A stretch of DNA of 64,000 nucleotides from a bacterium (GTDB lineage Bacteria > Orphanbacterota > Orphanbacteria > Orphanbacterales > Orphanbacteraceae): contig JALGYY010000013.1 of assembly GCA_025782575.1 (NCBI GenBank), positions 3,702 to 67,701 on the forward strand. Reading direction: 5' to 3'. The notes beneath the pieces are model-generated. The model did not search any database, was not told the origin of the DNA, and saw only the letters and a program-made list of their open reading frames with translations. The position numbers and the translations under genes are program-made. Of the stretch, positions 36,711 to 45,409 are shown one piece after another; the stretch's first letter is position 1; the number at the start of each line of letters is the position of its first letter.

Positions 36711-37754
36711 GTGTCACTTGTGAACGTCCATAACGAATGGGATCCACTCGAAGAAATCATCGTCGGCGTCCCGGACAACGCCCGCGTTCCGCTCGGAGAG
36801 AAGGGCCTCTTTACCCTTGAGTATCACGAGCACCACGACAGCGTAGAGTCGATCCCGTCCGGACCCTACGATCAGCGGATGATCGAAGAGACTCAGGAAG
36901 ATCTAGCCGCGCTGGTCGATGCCTTGACGGCGCACGGCGTCATTGTTCGCCGCCCCCTGATCGTGGATCACTCGAAAGTGTTTTCCTCGCCCGACTGGCG
37001 ATCCGACGGGGAATATAATTATTGTCCGCGCGACAGCCTGCTCGCAATCGGACAGACGATTATTGAAACGCCGATGCCTCTTCGGTCCAGGTTCTTCGAG
37101 TTCCTCGGGTACAAAGACCTTCTGCTCGAGTACTTCAATAGCGGGGCAAAGTGGATCTCCGCCCCGAAGCCGCGGTTATTGGATGACGCGTACGCCGACC
37201 ACCCGACGCCGACGGCGATGCTCAACAATCACGAACCGTTGTTCGACGCGGCAAACGTTCTGCGCGCCGGCCGGGATATTCTCTACCTGGTCTCCTGCAG
37301 CGGTAACATGCTGGGATACGAGTGGCTCAAGCGGACGCTGGGGGACGAATACCGAGTACATCCTCTCGTCGACATGTACGAGGGGACTCATATCGATACG
37401 ACGATTACCTTGATCCGGCCGGGTCTCGTCCTTCTGAACCCGTCCCGGATCAACGCCGAGAATATGCCGAATCTTTTCAAGAACTGGGACGTCCTCTGGT
37501 GTCCGGAGATGATCGATACCGGCTATGATTGGCCCTACGCGCGTGCGTCGATCTGGTCAGGGATGAATTTCTTCATGATCAACCCGAATCTCGCGGTGGT
37601 GAACGAGGCGCAGCTGCCGCTCATCAAGCTGCTCGGCAAGCATGGGGTTGATACCATTCCGCTGAAACTCCGACACTGCCGGACCCTCAGTGGCGGATTT
37701 CACTGCGTTACACTTGATGTAAGAAGAAAAGGCACGCTGGAAGACTATTCCTGA
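36711..37754 (+). CDS. Amidinotransferase (glycine amidinotransferase-like)
   Basis: A 347-residue enzyme that should move an amidino group from arginine to an amine acceptor. It starts at GTG 36711. The catalytic triad of the family is in place: D179 (EPLFDAANVLR), H227 (YEGTHIDTT) and C332 (LSGGFHCVTLD), with nearly the same spacing as eukaryotic AGAT. The N-terminal WDPLEEIIVG and CPRDSLLAIG blocks are also typical. Bacterial relatives make guanidino groups in natural products such as streptomycin, saxitoxin and cylindrospermopsin, but the true acceptor here is unknown. The convergent neighbour is an asparagine-synthetase-like protein, overlapping its 3' end by 10 bases. Confidence 0.9.
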   Translation: MSLVNVHNEWDPLEEIIVGVPDNARVPLGEKGLFTLEYHEHHDSVESIPSGPYDQRMIEETQEDLAALVDALTAHGVIVRRPLIVDHSKVFSSPDWRSDGEYNYCPRDSLLAIGQTIIETPMPLRSRFFEFLGYKDLLLEYFNSGAKWISAPKPRLLDDAYADHPTPTAMLNNHEPLFDAANVLRAGRDILYLVSCSGNMLGYEWLKRTLGDEYRVHPLVDMYEGTHIDTTITLIRPGLVLLNPSRINAENMPNLFKNWDVLWCPEMIDTGYDWPYARASIWSGMNFFMINPNLAVVNEAQLPLIKLLGKHGVDTIPLKLRHCRTLSGGFHCVTLDVRRKGTLEDYS

Positions 37755-39649
37755 AGTCCCGAGACTCTCTCCCCAGCCCCCCCGGCAATCTCCACCCACT
37801 CCCCATCAAAAAACTGACGACACCAGAGCTCGAATCCGTAAAGAGACCAGACGAGCAATCCCTGCTTCTTCCGTCCGCTGAAGTGGTCGTCCAGCACGGA
37901 AGCCACCACGTCAGGCTGAAATATTCCTCGATCGCCGACACGATCATCAAGAAGCACCGACTCCACGCGAGAGCGGAAGAGCCCCGCAAGCCAGGGTTCC
38001 CAATTGTAGCCCAGCAGAGGGGGGTGAATGCTGATTCTGCCTCCGGATACGTTGCCGATCCACTTGCGCGCCCAGTTCAGGCGCCAGACGATGAATTGCT
38101 GGATCATCGAAGGGTCAGCAGGAAGGCCTGTCTTGTGAAGAGGGATACCGGAGAGATGGGGCGCGGCGCGGGCGATCATCTGATGCAGGAAACGACGGTC
38201 AACGAAGATTCTTCCCGGCATCGTCCGGGCATGATCGAAGAGCTCGTAGTCATTGAAAGGCTGGCGCACCTCGAAGAATTCCCTCAGGAATGCCGCACCC
38301 ACGTTGCTGAAGCGGCGGAGTCTCTGCGTGATCGCCCACTCGAGTGAGCGATTCATCGGGAAGGCGGGGAAGCCTTTGCCAAGGAGTGCCCGATGTGTCT
38401 CAGCCGGTGTACCTGCCGCTTCGGAGTAAGGTGATCGCATGAGGCGGCGAAATTCTTCGGGGGGGAACTCCGTCCTCGCGGCGAGGTGAGCCTTCAAGTA
38501 CGCCTTTTCGTCAACGGGTTCGAGGAAATCGAATCCGGCGATGCCGAGATACCGGTAGAAGGACTGCGAAGCCGTCGGTACGCCCTCGAGAACCGCACCG
38601 ACATGAGCGCGCAGGAGCGGATCAAGGACGGCGATCTGGCAATGCTGGGGCGGAACCATCCCGTCGCAAAACCAGTTGTAATAGTCGATGTTACCGAGAT
38701 AATCCGGCGCGCGGACGGTCGTCTCGTGATGAACCGCGCCGGCTGCTTTCGCGACGCGTCGTGCGAACCGTCGGTCACGGGAGGCCGGATGTCCGAACGT
38801 GAAAGTATGGACGGGAGGGCCGTCCCTCGGGAGCGCTGCCATGATGAGCCGGGTGTCATTTCCGGAACTGAGTGTGATACCGGTAACCGGAGGCTTCTGT
38901 ATTCGTTTTGCGACCGCTCGTTTCAGGATCTCCATATAGTGATCGCACCACTCGTCCGGCTTTCCGAGGCCGTAGATCTCCGGCCATTCGATCTGCCAGT
39001 ATCGGCGGATCTCAATCCCTTTCTGTGTGAAGCGAACGATACCGCCTGGCGGGACGAGTGACACCCCTTCCAGCAATGTCCGCTCCCCGACAAGCTGATC
39101 CAGAATAAATCGCTGCGCTATACCGGCGTGGTCGAGATGCCTGGGGATATCGTCGAATGCGAGGACCCCCTTGAGTTCGGGAAAGAAGGCGAGTCCCCAT
39201 GGCGTAGCTGTGTAGATGAGCTGCCTGCTTCCGAACCGGTCGGTAAGAAGAACAGCCTCTTTGCGATCTTCGAAGATGATCGCGGCGGCCCAGCTTCCGT
39301 TGAGATGGCGAAAGGCGTCCGCTCCACCTTGAAGATAGAGGGAGAGGACAATTTCAGCGTCAGTCAGATCTTCCGATCGTGGGGCACCGAGTGTTCGAAG
39401 TTGCGATTCCGCCCCGGCTCGGTCGTAGATCTCGCCGTCCAGTGCAATGCGGGCACCGGTCTCGCTGTCGCAGGCAAGCAACGACGGGCCGAGTCTGTCG
39501 CCGTGACGCACCACCCCGATAAGTCTATCAGTACCTTCCCAGCATTCGCAGCATTGAGGGTCGCCCCGGAGCAGTAGGCGTTCCAGTCGCGTACGGGCAC
39601 CGGCGACAGAATCGGGCGGAGATCCTATGATACCGAAAGCGCCTGCCAC
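37745..39649 (-). CDS. Asparagine synthetase B-like ATP-dependent amide ligase, glutaminase-inactive
   Basis: A 634-residue protein with the two-domain layout of AsnB. The N-terminal Ntn-type glutaminase domain (LIGVVRHGDRLGP, ALDGEIYD, LLTDRFGSRQLIY) starts M-A-G-A. There is no Cys at position 2, so it cannot release ammonia from glutamine. The C-terminal synthetase domain has a PP-loop read as LSSGNDTRLIMAAL in place of SGGxDS, and keeps HTFTFGHPASRD. Loss of Cys2 is known in beta-lactam synthetase, carbapenam synthetase and lasso-peptide ligases, which adenylate a carboxylate and close or join an amide. A peptide- or small-molecule-ligase role with the adjacent amidinotransferase is possible but inferred. 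Confidence 0.85.
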   Translation of the reverse strand: MAGAFGIIGSPPDSVAGARTRLERLLLRGDPQCCECWEGTDRLIGVVRHGDRLGPSLLACDSETGARIALDGEIYDRAGAESQLRTLGAPRSEDLTDAEIVLSLYLQGGADAFRHLNGSWAAAIIFEDRKEAVLLTDRFGSRQLIYTATPWGLAFFPELKGVLAFDDIPRHLDHAGIAQRFILDQLVGERTLLEGVSLVPPGGIVRFTQKGIEIRRYWQIEWPEIYGLGKPDEWCDHYMEILKRAVAKRIQKPPVTGITLSSGNDTRLIMAALPRDGPPVHTFTFGHPASRDRRFARRVAKAAGAVHHETTVRAPDYLGNIDYYNWFCDGMVPPQHCQIAVLDPLLRAHVGAVLEGVPTASQSFYRYLGIAGFDFLEPVDEKAYLKAHLAARTEFPPEEFRRLMRSPYSEAAGTPAETHRALLGKGFPAFPMNRSLEWAITQRLRRFSNVGAAFLREFFEVRQPFNDYELFDHARTMPGRIFVDRRFLHQMIARAAPHLSGIPLHKTGLPADPSMIQQFIVWRLNWARKWIGNVSGGRISIHPPLLGYNWEPWLAGLFRSRVESVLLDDRVGDRGIFQPDVVASVLDDHFSGRKKQGLLVWSLYGFELWCRQFFDGEWVEIAGGAGERVSGLQE

Positions 39650-39800
39650 ATTACCTCCCGTGGTCGTCGATACCGGTGTATAGTGCTGCTGAAATATGCT
39701 ACAGATTCAACTCCATAGCAACAACGGTGATTGCGGTTGTCCCTGGCCTATCCACGCTTCGCCTCTGATCTGTGGTTGGGGTCGCCGTGGTCGTTCATCG

Positions 39801-40136
39801 TTATGCCCGATTTTTTCGAATCATCCGGTCCATCGCATCGATGTGACCCTTGAGCGCGTTCTGCCCCGTTTTCGACAGGATGTACCATGTCACGGGACGT
39901 CGCTTCTCGAAGCGCTTCTTTACACGAAGGTACTTTGACTCCTCAAGTTTACGGAGGTGCGCGCCAAGGGAGCCGTCGGTCTCTTCGAGCAACTGCTTAA
40001 GCCTCTTGAAGTTGACCGCGTCGTTTCGTGAAAGAATCACACAGATGCCCAGCCGTACGCGGTGTTCGAGCAGCTTGTCGATGCCTCCCAGATCGCTCCA
40101 GAACGAACCGTTCGCGTCATCCTCGTGCTTCGACAT
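39801..40136 (-). CDS. Winged-helix transcriptional regulator
   Basis: A 111-residue DNA-binding protein. The central region VNFKRLKQLLEETDGSLGAH followed by LRKLEESKYLRVKKRFEKRR is a winged helix with recognition helix and beta-wing, and TWYILSKTGQNALKGHID is the C-terminal dimer helix, as in the HTH_34/PadR-ArsR-like group. It is co-transcribed after the membrane protein, overlapping it by 20 bases. The perfect inverted repeat in their shared promoter is its likely binding site, giving autorepression; this is inference. Confidence 0.85.
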   Translation of the reverse strand: MSKHEDDANGSFWSDLGGIDKLLEHRVRLGICVILSRNDAVNFKRLKQLLEETDGSLGAHLRKLEESKYLRVKKRFEKRRPVTWYILSKTGQNALKGHIDAMDRMIRKNRA

Positions 40137-40686
40137 CGCTCTTACTTTGGATTACGCTCGCCGCTACCAGCCCACAAGCAACGACCACGCCCAGAATCGT
40201 CCACGCGTACGAGTTGATGAAGAAGAAGCTTACATACCCTGCCGCCATCAGCAACCCCACCCAGAGCAACGGACGATCGAGATGGGCGCCCGCGAGTACG
40301 TAGCCGAAAGAGACAATCAGCAGAATGATCCTGGATAGATGCTCCCAGGCGATGACTCCGGTCACGCCGAGGGGAATCAACAGCCAGATAGCGACCAACA
40401 TACTCCCCCAGTGAAGGGCGTGGCGAAGGCCGATGTCGCGGCGCAACTGCCCCCGGCGGAGACTGTGGCGCCACCCGATCATGCCACTGATCACCGAGCC
40501 GACAGGCCCCGCAATTGCCCAGAAGAGCCCCACCCGCGTGGGAGCGAAATCGACGAGGGCGAAGCCCACAAGGCAAATCGCGGCCCATAGCAAGTAGATA
40601 GTCGCGGGCGACGCGACGCGCTCCGAGCGTCCGACAGCATCGCGGACGTAGCCAATGTCTGCCTCCAAATTATCATGCTTGTTCAC
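40117..40686 (-). CDS. Small multi-pass membrane protein, operon partner of winged-helix regulator
   Basis: A 189-residue protein with about five membrane spans after a 25-residue cytoplasmic N-terminus. It starts at GTG 40686, six bases after AGGAGG. No transport or catalytic motif is seen. Paired membrane protein/winged-helix regulator genes of this kind are common in FCB-type genomes and are often auto-regulated; the signal they respond to is unknown. Confidence 0.78.
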   Translation of the reverse strand: MNKHDNLEADIGYVRDAVGRSERVASPATIYLLWAAICLVGFALVDFAPTRVGLFWAIAGPVGSVISGMIGWRHSLRRGQLRRDIGLRHALHWGSMLVAIWLLIPLGVTGVIAWEHLSRIILLIVSFGYVLAGAHLDRPLLWVGLLMAAGYVSFFFINSYAWTILGVVVACGLVAASVIQSKSDVEARG

Positions 40687-40704
40687 GTTACACCTCCTAC
40701 GCGT

Positions 40705-40733
40705 CAGAGTACTTTGAAATATAGAGTACTCTG
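40705..40733. promoter_or_regulatory. Operator: perfect inverted repeat
   Basis: CAGAGTACT (40705-40713) and AGTACTCTG (40725-40733) form a perfect 9-bp inverted repeat with an 11-base spacer. It covers the -10 box and most of the -35/-10 spacer of the minus-strand promoter, so a bound protein would block RNA polymerase. The likely ligand is the winged-helix protein encoded at 39801-40136. Confidence 0.75.
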
Positions 40734-40746
40734 GTTATTAAGTCAA
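40718..40746 (-). promoter_or_regulatory. Sigma-70-type promoter
   Basis: On the minus strand TTGACT (40741-40746), a 17-base spacer and TATATT (40718-40723) make a near-consensus promoter for the membrane protein/regulator operon. Confidence 0.75.
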
Positions 40747-40876
40747 GACAATAATTCACACCTTCCTTTCTCGCTCCTCCCGCGGAATCCCGCTGGTCCC
40801 AATCGGACCGATCGGCTAGGATTGTGGGCTGATTCCTGGTATTCACTGATTCGTTCGAAGGAAGGAAGTGCACGGA

Positions 40877-41920
40877 ATGGGTACCCCCCCTCGGGATGGG
40901 AAGGACGTGCCGGGCCGCTCAGCCGATCGCGCCACTACGACGTCTGATCCATCATGGAAGGAAGCAATCGCACCTTTTCAACGGTCCGACGCAAAGCGGA
41001 GCGTATGGCAGCTCGCCAACACGTTGATCCCTTACTTCGGGCTCTGGTATGTCGCCTACATCTGCCTCGACATCTCATACTGGGCCACCCTCGGGGTGAG
41101 CACACTGGCGGCGCTCTTCCTCGTCCGCTCATTCATCATCGCTCACGATTGCGGACACGGCTCGTTCTTCCGGTCGAACAGGGCGAACGCCTTCTGGGGA
41201 TCAATCACGAGTATTCTATCGTTCCTTCCTTACTTTGCATGGCGGCATGAGCACGCCCTTCATCACGCCCGGTCCGGCGATCTCGACAACCGTGGCGCCG
41301 GCGACATCATGCTGTTGACAGTAGAAGAGTACCGGGCGTTGTCTCGGTGGGGGCGGTTCAAGTATCGTATCTACCGGAATCCGTTGATTCTGCTCGTGGT
41401 CGGTCCGCTTTACATTTTCCTGCTTTCCTATCGATTCTGGACTGGAGGGGCCAATGCGCGATCCAGGCGAAGTGTCATCCGAAACAACCTGGCACTCCTG
41501 GCAGTCTTCGCCCTCGCTCATTTTACCATTGGTCTCAAGTCGTATGTCCTTGTTCAGCTTCCGATCATCGCCCTCGCCGGTGTGGCGGGCCTGTGGATGT
41601 TCTACATTCAACATCAGTTCGAAGGAGTGCAGTGGGATCGTCACAAGAGCTGGTCCTATTTCAGGCAGGCGACCGAGGGAAGCTCCTACTACGCCTTACC
41701 CAAGATTCTCCAATGGTTCACCGGCAACATCGGCTTCCACCACGTCCATCACCTGGGCGCGAGGATTCCCAACTACTTCCTCGAGAAATGCCATAACGAA
41801 GTGGCCCTTTTCCGGAGCGTCAAGCCGATTACATTCTGGGAGAGCCTGCACAATATTCGCTTCACTCTGTGGGATGAAGACCGTCGGAAGCTCGTGACGT
41901 TTTCGGAGGTGAGTGGATAG
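40877..41920 (+). CDS. Membrane fatty acid desaturase
   Basis: A 347-residue di-iron membrane enzyme that should introduce a double bond into acyl chains. Three histidine boxes are present: HDCGHGSFF near residue 86, HEHALHH near 123, and FHHVHHLGARIPNY near 287; together they hold the two irons. Four membrane spans lie between and around them. This order and the C-terminal box match the DesA/omega-6 type group. The start is placed at ATG 40877 (GGAAG 8 bases upstream); GTG 40868 is an alternative. No desaturase regulator or ferredoxin gene is adjacent. Confidence 0.88.
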   Translation: MGTPPRDGKDVPGRSADRATTTSDPSWKEAIAPFQRSDAKRSVWQLANTLIPYFGLWYVAYICLDISYWATLGVSTLAALFLVRSFIIAHDCGHGSFFRSNRANAFWGSITSILSFLPYFAWRHEHALHHARSGDLDNRGAGDIMLLTVEEYRALSRWGRFKYRIYRNPLILLVVGPLYIFLLSYRFWTGGANARSRRSVIRNNLALLAVFALAHFTIGLKSYVLVQLPIIALAGVAGLWMFYIQHQFEGVQWDRHKSWSYFRQATEGSSYYALPKILQWFTGNIGFHHVHHLGARIPNYFLEKCHNEVALFRSVKPITFWESLHNIRFTLWDEDRRKLVTFSEVSG

Positions 41921-41953
41921 CTCTGCCCCCCCCTTCCCAAATGAAGCCCGGAT

Positions 41954-43591
41954 CTAGTAACCTTTTTTGAACTCCCGGTAGCGCTCCTGGTAGAAGGTCG
42001 TATAGACGTCCTGTTCCTCGTGGTGAATCAATCTTTCGGGGCTCGCAATGGGATAGGTCGCGTACTTGCTGTTTTTGTCGAACGTTTCCAGGATAAGTGT
42101 TTTGAAGCCCTTATTGATACTAGCCCTCCAGTCATCCACCTGTCCCTTTTCGTGTTTGGCCATCTCATCAATCACTTTATCCGTGATCTCCGCGATCTTA
42201 CCCCCACCGGGGACCTTGCTAATGATTTTAGTAGCGAAGCTGAACACGTCTTTTCCGAAATCAATCTTATCTTTCTCTTCCTTGGCGACGTTCCCGATCG
42301 CTTCCTCGGCCGCGCCCAGAACGAACCCAAGATCGTTCCCCATCGCGTTCGCTTTCTTATAATCAGCGTCGGCGATTGATTTTCCGAACTTAGCGGCCGT
42401 TGATCCAAGCACACTCCCAAGGAACTCCGCTCCCTTCTTGGGGTCTTTCTTGTACTCGCTCCGCGCAACAGCGGTGAGGATTTCGGGAAATACCTTGTTG
42501 CCCACCTCATCGGTGTTCTCCATTCCCTTGACGAACGCAGCCGGGTCAGACCCGATGAGCCGCTTGAGTGTGGGGGCGGCATTGCCGAGTTTGGATCGTA
42601 TATATCCTTTTCGATCTTCGGCAACTTCCTTCATCATGGAAGAATAGAGCTTTCCCCCGATCTTCTTGAATTTGGGGTCCGGATCGGGGTACTTCCCTTT
42701 CGCCGCCTCGGTATAATCGTTGTACAGCATAATGGTCGATTGGGCCTTGACGCTACCAGCCCCGGGGCCGTTGTACCTTGCCGCTGCTTGGTAGATATCT
42801 CCCGGACTGATCATCGGATAGCTGGTGCTTGGTGAGATTCCGGGCTGCCGTGTTCGCATCCCTTTCTCCAGCGCGCTTGTGAACTTCTGTCTGGCTCGAT
42901 CTCCCCCCTCGATACTGCCGGTGGAAAGGTAGCCAAGATCCTCAATTATCTGATCGGGAGTCTTCTTCTGGAGTTCAAGTATGATATCTCTTTCTGACAT
43001 TTTTCCGTAGTGGTTGGTCGCCCACTTCTGATTATGCTTCTGTTGCAGCTGATTGAGGTTTCCACCTAGCTTTTGGATGTTTGATTTCTCGTTGGCAGGT
43101 AACTTAGATGCGTCAATTTTGGAGAAAGCGCCCTGCACGTTCTTTTTCAGAGATTCGGAGGCTGAATCGTACCAGCCCTGCAGCTCATCGGGGGACTTCC
43201 CCGCGAGGTCGAGGATGAAGTCCTTATTGACAGACTGATCTTCGCCGCCAGCGGAAGAGGTCGGCGACTGAGGCCCCTTACCGAGAATCTGGTCGACGCG
43301 GGCTCGACCCGCACTAACTTTGGGATGAAGGTCTATGACCTTTCCGGGCGAGCCAGCGGTCCTGTTGCGCTTTGCAGTAGATTTCCCTTTCGTAGAATCA
43401 GGGATACTGACTTCCATCCCTGCCGTGAGCTTTGTATTCTTCAGGTGCTTATTGGCGTTGAGCAGCTGCTTCTCGCTGAGGCCATGCTTATCCGCTATCT
43501 GCTTCAGTGTCTGACCCTGAAGTGCGACGGTTTTCTTGGATCCTGGTGTGTTGGCGGGCTGACCGCCGACTCCTCCGACTGACGTTGACAT
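41954..43591 (-). CDS. LysM-domain protein with unrecognised C-terminal region, no signal peptide
   Basis: A 545-residue protein. Residues 20-65 are a LysM domain (KKTVALQGQTLKQIADKHGL followed by LLNANKHLKNTKLTAGMEV). A Ser/Thr/Gly-rich linker leads to a long, mostly alpha-helical region that repeats LELQKKTPDQI and LDLAGKSPDEL-type segments. A glycine-rich amphipathic helical stretch (FATKIISKVPGGGKIAEI) and a charged C-terminus end it. It has no signal peptide or membrane span, so if it acts on peptidoglycan it must leave the cell another way. It could be a cargo of a contractile injection system, but no such genes are nearby. Function is unknown. Confidence 0.7.
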   Translation of the reverse strand: MSTSVGGVGGQPANTPGSKKTVALQGQTLKQIADKHGLSEKQLLNANKHLKNTKLTAGMEVSIPDSTKGKSTAKRNRTAGSPGKVIDLHPKVSAGRARVDQILGKGPQSPTSSAGGEDQSVNKDFILDLAGKSPDELQGWYDSASESLKKNVQGAFSKIDASKLPANEKSNIQKLGGNLNQLQQKHNQKWATNHYGKMSERDIILELQKKTPDQIIEDLGYLSTGSIEGGDRARQKFTSALEKGMRTRQPGISPSTSYPMISPGDIYQAAARYNGPGAGSVKAQSTIMLYNDYTEAAKGKYPDPDPKFKKIGGKLYSSMMKEVAEDRKGYIRSKLGNAAPTLKRLIGSDPAAFVKGMENTDEVGNKVFPEILTAVARSEYKKDPKKGAEFLGSVLGSTAAKFGKSIADADYKKANAMGNDLGFVLGAAEEAIGNVAKEEKDKIDFGKDVFSFATKIISKVPGGGKIAEITDKVIDEMAKHEKGQVDDWRASINKGFKTLILETFDKNSKYATYPIASPERLIHHEEQDVYTTFYQERYREFKKGY

Positions 43592-43909
43592 AGCTTAGTC
43601 TCCTGCAGATCTGCTGGTTGATTAGGTTCGTAATCGGTGGAAGTGAGGCCACCGACCGTGGTTCAGTTATCGTGGGGTTTCTCGAGTAGTTGCGTTCAAA
43701 ATGAACTCAAGCGCCAGACGAAGACGACCAGGGGGTCAGTTGATTGCTCGGCCTCCTGTTCGACCTTTCATGGCTCTCCATTCTATTACTATTCAGGATA
43801 CATCAAGCAGCCGGTGATTGACAGCTTGTTTCCATCAAACGAGCGACGTACCGGTGCCGGTAAGCCTCCAAATGACGAACGTTAACTTGAGAAGTCGAGA
43901 TTTGTTAAA
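43592..43909. other. Intergenic stretch
   Basis: It separates the end of the choice-of-anchor gene from the LysM gene on the same strand. GGAG precedes the LysM ATG. An imperfect ACCGGTGCCGGT repeat near 43850 may be a hairpin. No gene is recognised. Confidence 0.4.
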
Positions 43910-45355
43910 CTAGCGGACCAGCATCATGGGCCGCGTCACTTCGTATGAGTCATCGCCATCCAATGCGACTCGATAGAAGTACTTGCCGCTCGGAACTTCC
44001 TGTCCCGTGTCATTCAGACCATCCCACTGAACGGAGTGATCTCCCGCTTCAGCAAAACCGTCGTACACCGTTCGGACCAGGCGGCCCGCCGGGTTGAAAA
44101 TATTCACGGACAGAGCGCCTGCTGACGGCGTGGTGTATCGAATGCGTGTAGTCGGATTGAACGGATTCGGTTCATTACCCGCAGAGAGTGCGGCCGGTCC
44201 CGGCAAGGCGCTCCCCGCTACGTCTGTAGCTGTATCGACAAATCGGAGCACGGTGAGATAGCCGCGGAAATCGCTTGCGTAGACATAGCGGCTCGAGTTG
44301 TGAGGATACACGCCCCAACATCCCCAGAAGCCGGGATTGTCATCGGCGAGATAAGTGTCGTAGTGCGCCACTTCAACAGGATTGGACGGATTGCTGAGGT
44401 CCAGCACCGAAAGTCCGTAGGAATAGTGAGACAGGAAAGCGAAGTCCCCCTCAACTTGGACGTTGTGAGCCAGGCTGTTCGCGCCCAGGTAGTCACCGAC
44501 CTTCGTGATTCCCATGAGATTCTGCGTGTCCCACACTTTGACAGTCTTCGACGCCGTCTCTTCGGTGGTAAGCATGTAATCGCTCCCGACGAACGGCCAG
44601 ACGTTGTGCGCGTAACCGGCAGACGGTACGTTCAGTCTCGCCAGGATCTGCGGAGATGCTTTGTTGGACACATCCCAGATCGAAAAGGAGCCGTTCCAAC
44701 CTTCCGCCACCCATGCCGTGTCGTTCCGTGCAAATACATCATGCACCGAAGGTGCTACGATCGAGCCTACGTCTACCGGATTCTCCGGGTCGGCGAGGCT
44801 GATAATACGAACACCCGATGCATTGCTTCTCCCGACGTACGCGTATCCATTCGCCACGTCGATGCTCATGTTGTGGGAGGTCGTATTGACACCACTCACA
44901 TAAGAACCGACGTAATGAACACTGTCAGGCAGGAATTGAAGGTCCAGGATCATGAGACCTGCATTGGTGCCGGCCATCTCCGCCACCGCATATGCGTAGT
45001 GATCGTAGGTTTTGATATCCCGATGCCACCAGCAATCCCCGAATTGCGGACCGAGTTGAACTTTGATTTTGGTCATGTCCGGTATGCGAACCACGGCGAT
45101 GCCCCGCTTCACTCCCATCAGGGCGTATTCCGTGCCGTCGGGAGCGGTGTATCCCCAGACATCGGATCCGCCGGTCGAATCCGTGCTAGAACAACCGGCC
45201 GCGCTCGTGTTGAAAGTGATTTCACCGACAAACTCGAGACTGTGCTGACTCCAGCCACAAGTAACGGTCACCGCGCTCATAATAAGAACGAAGGCGGCCA
45301 GACTGAGAAGATTGAAAAGCGGACGCGAAAGAGCGCCATCTGATCTCGAATGCAT
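43910..45355 (-). CDS. Choice-of-anchor B-type beta-propeller protein with FlgD-like tail
   Basis: A 481-residue exported protein with a signal peptide (LLSLAAFVLIMSAVTVTCGWS) near the N-terminus. The body is a propeller of LVIVD-type repeats (GLMILDLQFLPDSVHYVGSY; GVRIISLADPENPVDVGS; GLSVLDLSNPSNPVEVAHY), with SSTDSTGGSDVWGYT near the start as in the choice-of-anchor B group. The FlgD-like tail begins EPNPFNPTTRIRY and ends RPMMLVR. Such proteins are displayed on or released from the surface; the binding partner is unknown. A consensus extended -10 lies upstream. Confidence 0.88.
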   Translation of the reverse strand: MHSRSDGALSRPLFNLLSLAAFVLIMSAVTVTCGWSQHSLEFVGEITFNTSAAGCSSTDSTGGSDVWGYTAPDGTEYALMGVKRGIAVVRIPDMTKIKVQLGPQFGDCWWHRDIKTYDHYAYAVAEMAGTNAGLMILDLQFLPDSVHYVGSYVSGVNTTSHNMSIDVANGYAYVGRSNASGVRIISLADPENPVDVGSIVAPSVHDVFARNDTAWVAEGWNGSFSIWDVSNKASPQILARLNVPSAGYAHNVWPFVGSDYMLTTEETASKTVKVWDTQNLMGITKVGDYLGANSLAHNVQVEGDFAFLSHYSYGLSVLDLSNPSNPVEVAHYDTYLADDNPGFWGCWGVYPHNSSRYVYASDFRGYLTVLRFVDTATDVAGSALPGPAALSAGNEPNPFNPTTRIRYTTPSAGALSVNIFNPAGRLVRTVYDGFAEAGDHSVQWDGLNDTGQEVPSGKYFYRVALDGDDSYEVTRPMMLVR

Positions 45356-45400
45356 ATTATCTCCAGTGGGAGCCGGGGTGGGCTGCTCGCTAACCGCCTG

Positions 45401-45409
45401 ATTATATCA
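45401..45409 (-). promoter_or_regulatory. Consensus extended -10 promoter
   Basis: TGA-TATAAT on the minus strand, about 45 bases before the ATG at 45355. It overlaps the stop codon of the upstream glycosylase gene. No -35 is needed for this class. Confidence 0.55.

Noticed and set aside
44300-45343. 347-residue plus-strand ORF opposite the choice-of-anchor gene
   Set aside because: Composition is that of an antisense frame, and the minus-strand gene has signal peptide, repeats and tail.
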